Shown here piece after piece: positions 57,576 to 64,000 of a DNA stretch of 64,000 nucleotides. The stretch is taken from positions 288,755 to 352,754 of the forward strand of contig NW_023501091.1 of the NCBI RefSeq assembly GCF_014066305.1, given 5' to 3'. The notes beneath the pieces are model-generated. The model did not search any database. It was not told the origin of the DNA and saw only the letters and a program-made list of their open reading frames with translations. Positions within the stretch are counted from its first letter, which is position 1. Every line of letters begins with the position of its first letter. The position numbers were made by a program, and so were the translations under genes. Origin of the DNA: Letharia columbiana. Its lineage: Eukaryota > Ascomycota > Lecanoromycetes > Lecanorales > Parmeliaceae.

Positions 57576-60186
57576 ATGGGGATTCAGAAAAAGGTGAGGT
57601 CGGTCGTTCATTGAGGATCCATTCTCTAACTATTAACAGCATGGCAAAGGCCGCCTTGACAAATGGTACAAGCTCGCAAAAGAAAAAGGATACAGAGCCA
57701 GAGCTGCGTTCAAGCTCATACAACTCAATCGAAAGTATGGCTTCCTTGAGAAGAGCAAGGTCTTACTGGATCTTTGTGCAGCGCCCGGATCCTGGTGTCA
57801 AGTCGCTGCAGAAACCATGCCAGCGAACAGCATGATAGTGGGGGTAGATCTCGCACCCATCAAACCATTACCAAGGACAATAACCTTTCAGAGTGACATT
57901 ACTACGGACAAGTGCCGAGCTACAATCAGACAGCATTTCAAGACCTGGAAAGCGGACACCGTCTTACACGATGGAGCCCCTAATGTTGGCACGGCATGGG
58001 TCCAAGATGCATTCTCGCAAGCGGAGTTGACTTTACAGGCTCTAAAGCTCGCCACAGAGTTCTTAATCGAGGGTGGAACTTTTGTCACAAAAGTTTTCCG
58101 ATCCAAAGACTACAATGCTTTGCTCTGGGTTTTCAATCAACTGTTCACAAAAGTCGAGGCGACGAAGCCTCCATCATCCAGGATTGTATCCGCGGAAATC
58201 TTCGTTGTGTGTAGGGGTTTCAAGGCGCCAAAACGAATAGATTCAAAGTTCCTCGATCCTCGGTCTGTCTTTGCGGAACTCTCGGATCCGACACCAAACA
58301 ATGAAGCCAAAGTATTCAACCCGGAGAAGAAGAAGCGAAAGCGAGAGGGATATGAAGATGGAGATTATACACAGTTCAAGGAAGCTCCTGCGAGCGAGTT
58401 CATCCAATCGACAGATCCCATTGCGATGCTTGGATCCCTGAATAAATTGACCTTTGAGCAGCAGAAGACTAGAGACATCGCACTTGCTGCACTGGACAAG
58501 CTGCCGGAAACCACAGATGAGATTAGGCAATCCTGTATGGATCTGAAGGTTCTTGGGCGCAAAGAGTTTCGAATGCTACTAAGGTGGAGGCTAAAGGCTC
58601 GCGATACATTTGGCTTTCCATCGAAGAAGTCCGGCAAGGACCTTGCAGGTGAGGAAGTCGCGGAGGTCGAACCCATGGATGAGGAGCTTCAAATTCAAGA
58701 GGAGCTGCAGAGGCTCAAGGAGAACGAAGGTTCACGGAAGAAGAGAGAAAGGAGGCGGGAGAATGAAAGGAAGCAAAAAGAGATTGTGCGCATGCAGATG
58801 CACATGACCACGCCGACGGAAATTGGTCTGGAGCAAAGGGGTCCGAATGGCGAGGACTCGATGTTTGCGCTAGCGGCTGTGGACAAGGCTGGAGCGATCG
58901 AGAAGGTTGCACGTGGCAAGATGGCACTCCAGCTCCAAGCTAAACAAGCCTCGGACAATGATAGTGGTTCCGAAGCTGAAAGCGACGAAGAGGAGGATAT
59001 ATTAGACGAAGAGTTGGATGCCTTGTACTCCCAGTATCAAGAACGGAAGTCCGAGTCAGACGCAAAGTATCGTGCCAAGAAAGCAAGAAAAGAACACGAA
59101 GATCGCGATTGGGAAGGCTTTTCGGATCATGAAAAGAGCAGCGACGAGGACTTTGAACGAGACCAAAGCAGTAACGAATCTTCGGCAGAGGAAGACGAAC
59201 GTCAAGATTCTCAAAGGCTCATCTACCCGCAGAACGGCTTCGCCCAAGGACAGGCTGGTCTTACACGTCGAGCCGCTTTGTTTTTCGAGCAGGATATATT
59301 CAAAGATATTGGCAATCTTGGTGCGGAAGAGGAGAATGACAGTGCCGTTCATCTTGAGGACGACGAGACGGACGACGGCCCCATCACTCAGGCTGTAAAG
59401 GCTCCCGCCATCGAGAAAGAATCCATGAGATTGAGCCAATTACCAACCGCAGAAGCAACTCTTCCTGGTGCGACAGATGGGCAAGACTCTGAGGAAAGCG
59501 AGGCGAGCGAAGACGAAGCGGAGAACAGACGAAAAGACGATGAAAATGAGACCGAAGGCGGCTTCGAAGTGGTGAAAGCAGGAGAAACTGATTGGGAAAC
59601 AGAAGGCGAGCCACGAAAGGACGGGCGTCTCGACATTGACATTATAACGGCTGAGGCCATGACTTTGGCACAACAAGTCGCCTCGGGACAGAAGTCCACG
59701 CAGGACTTGGTGGACGATGGGTTCAACAAATACACCTTCCGGGACACTGATGGTCTTCCGGAATGGTTCTTAGATGATGAGGGTAAGCACAGTAAACCGC
59801 ATCGTCCCATAAGCGCAGCGGGTGCGGCAGCCATCAAAGAAAAGCTTCGAGCTCTTAACGCTCGCCCAATCAAAAAAGTCAGAGAGGCTAAAGACCGTAA
59901 GAAGTTCAAGGCTGCCCAGAGACTGGAGAAGCTGCGCAAAAAGTCGGCCCTGGTGGCAGACGATGAGGGTATTTCGGAGAAAGATAAAGCTCAGAATATT
60001 GCGAAGATGATGAATAAGGCTGCGAAAAAGAAGCCCCAACAACAGGTGAAGCTTGTTGTTGCCAAAGGCGGTAATAAGGGCATATCAGGACGGCCACGAG
60101 GTGTAAAAGGCAAGTACAAGATTGTTGACGCCCGACTGAAAAAGGATGTTAGGGCAGAGAAGAGACTCGCGAAGAAAAAGCGTTAG
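57576..60186 (+). CDS. SPB1: 27S pre-rRNA 2'-O-ribose methyltransferase Spb1
   Basis: Exons 57576-57593 and 57640-60186 encode 854 aa. Exon 1 holds only MGIQKK. The RrmJ/FtsJ domain (about residues 7-215) has [29 protein letters not shown] (SAM site), [19 protein letters not shown] and SAEIFVV, giving the K-D-K-E tetrad. The DUF3381 region follows, then long acidic and Lys-rich stretches, and the Spb1 C-terminal domain ([43 protein letters not shown]). It methylates G2922 in the 25S A-loop and is needed for 60S maturation, like EBP2 in this window. Confidence 0.96.
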
Positions 60187-60249
60187 CCTTGGCTACTGCG
60201 ATGGGAGATCAGTTCTATAATAGTGGTCTGACACAAGGCTTGGTGCACT

Positions 60250-61579
60250 CTATGGTGCTTTTTTGAGCTCTGTTGAAGCCCAAGCCATATGTCGAAGAAA
60301 AGAATTCGAAGCAAAGAATGTGCCTTCGAAGTCCATATCGTACCCTGCGGAACTGTGAGCACTAGCGAAGCAATCTTGCCTCGAATCTTTGACCTACAAT
60401 AATTGACACTGCAACATATGCCCTCGTCCGAGCTATCCTGTGAGACCTTATGATACCTTTCTTCTTGATCAGTCTCAAAATTTCGCCAATTCTAAGCACG
60501 AAGATCTCACCAGCATGCAGGGAGATACAACATATCGCCTGGATCAAGCCTTATGCGAAGTGGTTTGCTTAGAGATGAGAATCTGGTTGCATTCTCTTCT
60601 GGCTTGTCTGGATCCCATACAGCACAGGGCACTTGAGCAGGAGGATCGTCAGGATCGAGGGACATGTCTGCAGCATAGGCGGCAGATGGCATAAATTTCT
60701 CGTTGATGCAAGCCGTCTCCACTGGGGCCAATAGCACAAAATCTTTTGATCCAACTATTTGACAATAGATGTTTTCATAATTGTCTCTGTGCAAAGCTGT
60801 GGTGCTATGCTTGTTACCTATCCACAGATTGATCGCGTCGGGCTCCTTTTGTAGGGCTATTGACGCCCAGCGAATGTCTGCTTCTACATCACGGTACAGA
60901 TGTGAGTATTCGCCGCGAAGATTGTCATTTTCTAAGAGAAATAAGTCAGTGGCCGTAGCCTTAGATTGAAGACATGGCCATACGGGCTTGCGAATACTTG
61001 ACCAACTCGACCGTCGTCTGAGCGTTTGAACTTTGTAAGTAGCTGAGAAAGGTAGAAAACGGTTCGTCCTACGGCAATCTCGGAATCAGGATTTTCCTTC
61101 AAAGCAAGAGTTCAAGCAATGAGACAATCTGAAGGGGTCTTTCGCTCCCAGAGCACGCTGTAAAATTCAAGACTTATTCTAAAACAGGAACAAGTTTCTT
61201 CGAAAATGTAAATACCAATTCAAAAGGCTTTACGAAGTATGTCGAGCCGTCCTCGGGCCTTTTCTGGACCGAGTCCGCATTACTTTATCGACTTTTAGTG
61301 TCCATTCGACTGTCTAGAATGGCCTCGTACTGACCCGTGAGGTGTGATGGCTACTCCAACAGGAATGTCTTTCATAATATCCTGAAGGTAATGAGCATTC
61401 CATGTACGCACAGCAAGCCATTTCGAACAGCCTCGGCGCACAACTAATGGTCGATTTTTGGCCACGTATCTCATGAATTCGAGAGGACTAGGCTCTTCAT
61501 ACAAGACATCTATGTCGCCGTTGAGCTCGTGATATGTCGTCAGCATATCGGTCGTAGCCTCAGCTATTATACTTGACAT
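60250..61579 (-). CDS. JmjC-domain protein, JMJD7-like
   Basis: Minus-strand exons 61579-61335, 61282-61216, 61068-60984, 60931-60511, 60456-60398 and 60344-60250 encode 323 aa. N-terminal: PLEFMRYVAKNRPLVVRRG, then TPHGNADSV, KPFELDEPFSTFLSYL and YSQAQNDNLRGEYS. The Fe(II) site is TTALHRDNYENIYCQ (H..D) with the second His in LYLPACWYHKVS. The C-terminal part is GICCSVNYWYDMDFEG, ending in a short helix. This is the JMJD7 type, a 2OG-dependent lysyl hydroxylase of TRAFAC GTPases in animals; the fungal role is unclear. Intron 2 (147 bp) is introner-like. The start lies about 100 bp from the RIP-like block. Confidence 0.9.
61069..61215 (-). other. Introner-like intron in the JMJD7-like gene
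   Basis: GTATTT...CCGTAG, 147 bp; the other four introns of the gene are 52-54 bp. Its 3' 70 bp align with the MUB1 intron almost end to end, with TGTCTCATT exact and most differences C/T or A/G transitions. Confidence 0.75.
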
Positions 61580-61909
61580 TCTTTGTTAATGCCTCCTGAA
61601 GGGCTAGAGAGTGCGAGAATCGCTTCGCCATTAGGGAGGTTTATGTTGGTTTTGACGGCTTACCCCTATATTCTTAATCATTGGAAAATAGAAAAGTTCC
61701 CACAAGCACCCCCCCTCTAAAACCAAAAATTGAAATTTCTTAAATATCTTTACAACTACTACTCTTTATAATCTATAATTTTTATAATCTTTTCTTATAA
61801 TATTAAATAACTAATTTTAAAATAATTAAAAGGTTTTAATTTAAATATCGTAAGATATAGTATAAATTAAGAATATATACTTTATATTAAAAAGTTATCT
61901 CGACTATTC

Positions 61910-61969
61910 TATAATCGCTAAGACTATTAATATTCGAATTATATAACTCTTAGCGTCTTAGCGATTATA
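61910..61969. repeat. 15-bp perfect inverted repeat
   Basis: TATAATCGCTAAGAC at 61910-61924 pairs exactly with its complement at 61955-61969, with a 30-bp loop, within the AT-rich block. Confidence 0.75.
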
Positions 61970-62360
61970 TAATACGTCTTAGCGCGTTTATATTAAGTCG
62001 CTTTTTTCTTCTATAGAACTCTATAGTTAATATAACTAAGTATTCTATCTTTATATTTTAATAGATTATAAATTTAAATTATATTTAATAATTATTTTAA
62101 TAATAATATAATCTATCGCTATAATTATAATTATTTTTAAATATTTATATCTATTATAATAAAGATAATTATAATTATAAAAAGCTTTATTAATCTTTTT
62201 AATATAGAAAATTCTTACTTTAAAATAATTATTTTAAATTTAAATAATTATAATTTATTTATAATTTAAAAGTTAAAGACTATCGCTTAAACGCTTTTAC
62301 TTTCTATTTAAAATAAATTAAATTAAAATAAAATATATCGTATTTAATTAAAACTATCGA

Positions 62361-63832
62361 AGTGTTAGAAAAGGGGCTTAAGGATTCTAAGTGAGAGAAC
62401 TCTAGATTACTTAGCTTATATACGTCTAATATACACTTAACGAAGTCTTAGCGAAGTCTTAGCGAATAAGCTTAAGCAAGCGATCTCCCTCGAGTTTTCT
62501 TTACTTTCTTAAAAATTAATTTTATTACTAAATTAATATATAAATATATTTATTTTTCTAATTTTATATTACTATATAACTCTAAAACTCTTTAAATCTA
62601 ATAATTCTAATTCCTTAATTCTTTTAAAAAATAGCGATTTAAAATTAATATAATAATTACTATTAGAATATAGTCTTAATATTTATAAAATAGATTATTA
62701 TCGATTAATATAATATTAAATTAAAATATTATTATAATATAATTAAAGATATTAGAGCGTATTATAAACTCTAATAAAGAGATCTTTTTATTAGTTATAA
62801 TTAATAATTTAATAGAGAAATCGAGTAGTAGTAATAATAACGATGTTATTATTAATAGTTAAGAGAGTATTTTTAATAATAAGCGAGATATTAATAAATA
62901 GATTAATAAATTTATTTATACTCTAATTAATAGAGTAGAGTATATTACTCGTTATCGAGACGTGTTTATATAAGAATATCGCCTTTAATCTTTAAAAGTG
63001 GAAATTATTTTACTTAAATAAGATAAAATATTTATAAGTTATAGTTATAATAGCGATAATAATATATTAAAATTATTAGCGACTTTAGAAAAAAAGAGAA
63101 TTATAAATAATATTAATTTCGAATATAATAATATCGTCTAGCGACTTCGAAAAATAATTTAATTAGAGAAATTATTAATTTATTATAGAAAGAGTATTTA
63201 AAAGTATCGAGTTTTAATATAAAAGATAAACGAGGCGTTTCGTCTAATCTCGAAAAACTTTTTTATTAAAAAGAATAAGATTCTTTAAACTCGTTAATCT
63301 CTTAATAATAATTAGAAAAAACTATAAATTAATAAGAAGAATAGATTTTCGAATTATAACTATATATAATAGAAGTTTATTAACTTTCTATTAAATTAAA
63401 TCGAAGATTTAATAAATCGCGGATTTAATATTATCTAAGTATATACGAATATTAATTAAAGATAAAATTAAACTATACGCTAATTTAATAATTATCTTCG
63501 ATTACTAAAAGTGTTATAGTAAGCTATCGTAGTTACATGAGTATATGATTTTATCTACCTTCGTACCTGCTAAGAAGGTACCTTAATAAGAACCTTAGCT
63601 TAGTATTATAAGTAGTTACTTCTCAGTAGAAGAATAATCATCTTTACTATATATTACTTATTATACTTATATTTTTATATTACTCTTATAATATAATAGT
63701 AATATCATTATTCGATATTAATTAACTATCGAATAATTTAGAAGCTTTTCCACTATTATCTATTTATTTAATAATACTTTATTTACTTAATTCTTTATAG
63801 CTATTCTACTATTTAAGCCTTTCGCTAACACT
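62361..63832. mobile_element. Candidate RIP-degraded DNA transposon
   Basis: AGTGTTAGAAAAGGGGCTTAA at 62361-62381 is matched, inverted, by the sequence ending at 63832 (AGTGTTAGCGAAAGGCTTAA on the minus strand), so about 1472 bp are bounded by imperfect terminal inverted repeats. Size and ends would suit a Tc1/mariner or pogo-type element. No open transposase frame and no clear target-site duplication remain. Confidence 0.45.
62441..62462. repeat. 11-bp tandem duplication
   Basis: CGAAGTCTTAG occurs twice in direct succession just inside the left end of the candidate transposon. Confidence 0.8.
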
Positions 63833-64000
63833 CTTTAATTTTAAAACCTCTACTATCTTACTAATCTAATAAGCAATTTTAATCTAATAAAATATCTTCT
63901 TAACGTCGACGTTATTTATATTTATATCAATTAAAGAGTAATTATACTAGCCTTTCGAATCGACGACTTTATTAAAATAGCACACTTATATCTTAATCTA

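Larger units (their letters stand above)
61681..64000. repeat. AT-rich block with RIP-like dinucleotide bias
   Basis: An abrupt change from balanced composition to very AT-rich DNA. Over long stretches CA and TG dinucleotides are nearly absent while TA is abundant and CG survives, the pattern left by CpA-to-TpA mutation of repeats (RIP). All frames are broken. It contains a candidate inverted-repeat transposon and runs off the window edge. Confidence 0.85.

Noticed and set aside
1..64000. CRISPR arrays, bacterial operons or prophage elements
   Set aside because: The window is eukaryotic: introns throughout, no regularly spaced repeats, no prokaryotic gene neighbourhoods.
1..64000. A secondary-metabolite gene cluster around the P450 remnant and the 2OG oxygenase
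   Set aside because: They are about 15 kb apart, separated by housekeeping genes, and no synthase or cyclase backbone gene is present.

Overview
The window is nuclear DNA from a filamentous ascomycete (Pezizomycotina). The evidence is many genes with short (45-95 bp) GT-AG introns carrying CTRAY-type branch points, compact divergent gene pairs, fungal-only families (DUF3176, Dma-type FHA-RING ligase, fungal homeobox factor with a conserved C-terminal block), and a right-hand AT-rich block with the dinucleotide pattern of repeat-induced point mutation (RIP). I could not fix the species. The presence of a family of related long introns resembling introner-like elements would fit Dothideomycetes, but that is inference.

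I rebuilt 26 protein-coding genes exon by exon, with about 70 introns, plus one possible truncated 3' end at the left edge and one cytochrome P450 pseudogene. Left third (1-25 kb): an unknown protein, Ran-binding protein YRB1, a Dnf3-type flippase, a homeobox transcription factor, the mitochondrial PGP phosphatase GEP4, spliceosomal SmD3, an Irc6/p34-like adaptor chaperone, a Dma1-type FHA-RING ubiquitin ligase, the P450 pseudogene, a DUF3176 membrane protein and a phosducin-like protein.

Middle (25-46 kb): a G-protein beta subunit (functional partner of the phosducin-like protein), MUB1/SamB MYND protein, a 2-oxoglutarate Fe(II) oxygenase with nine exons including a 5-nt microexon, MKT1, a TigA-type protein disulfide isomerase, a tiny HSBP1, ribosome-biogenesis factor EBP2, an RFTS-domain protein, and TruB-type pseudouridine synthase PUS4.

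Right third (46-61.6 kb): an SLC35F/EamA transporter, DOT1 H3K79 methyltransferase, ATG16 and YPT7 (divergent pair), an alpha/beta-hydrolase-like protein, SPB1 rRNA methyltransferase and a JMJD7-like JmjC protein. From about 61.7 kb to the end there is only AT-rich, CpA/TpG-depleted sequence containing a candidate inverted-repeat-bounded transposon.

The most unusual signal is a set of five long introns (100-189 bp) in GEP4, MUB1, the 2OG oxygenase, PUS4 and the JMJD7-like gene. They share several sequence blocks, including their branch-point region, although their host genes are unrelated. This looks like multiplication of introner-like elements. Exon coordinates in the entries are my own splice reconstructions from reading frame, splice signals and recalled family conservation; no alignment or RNA evidence was available.
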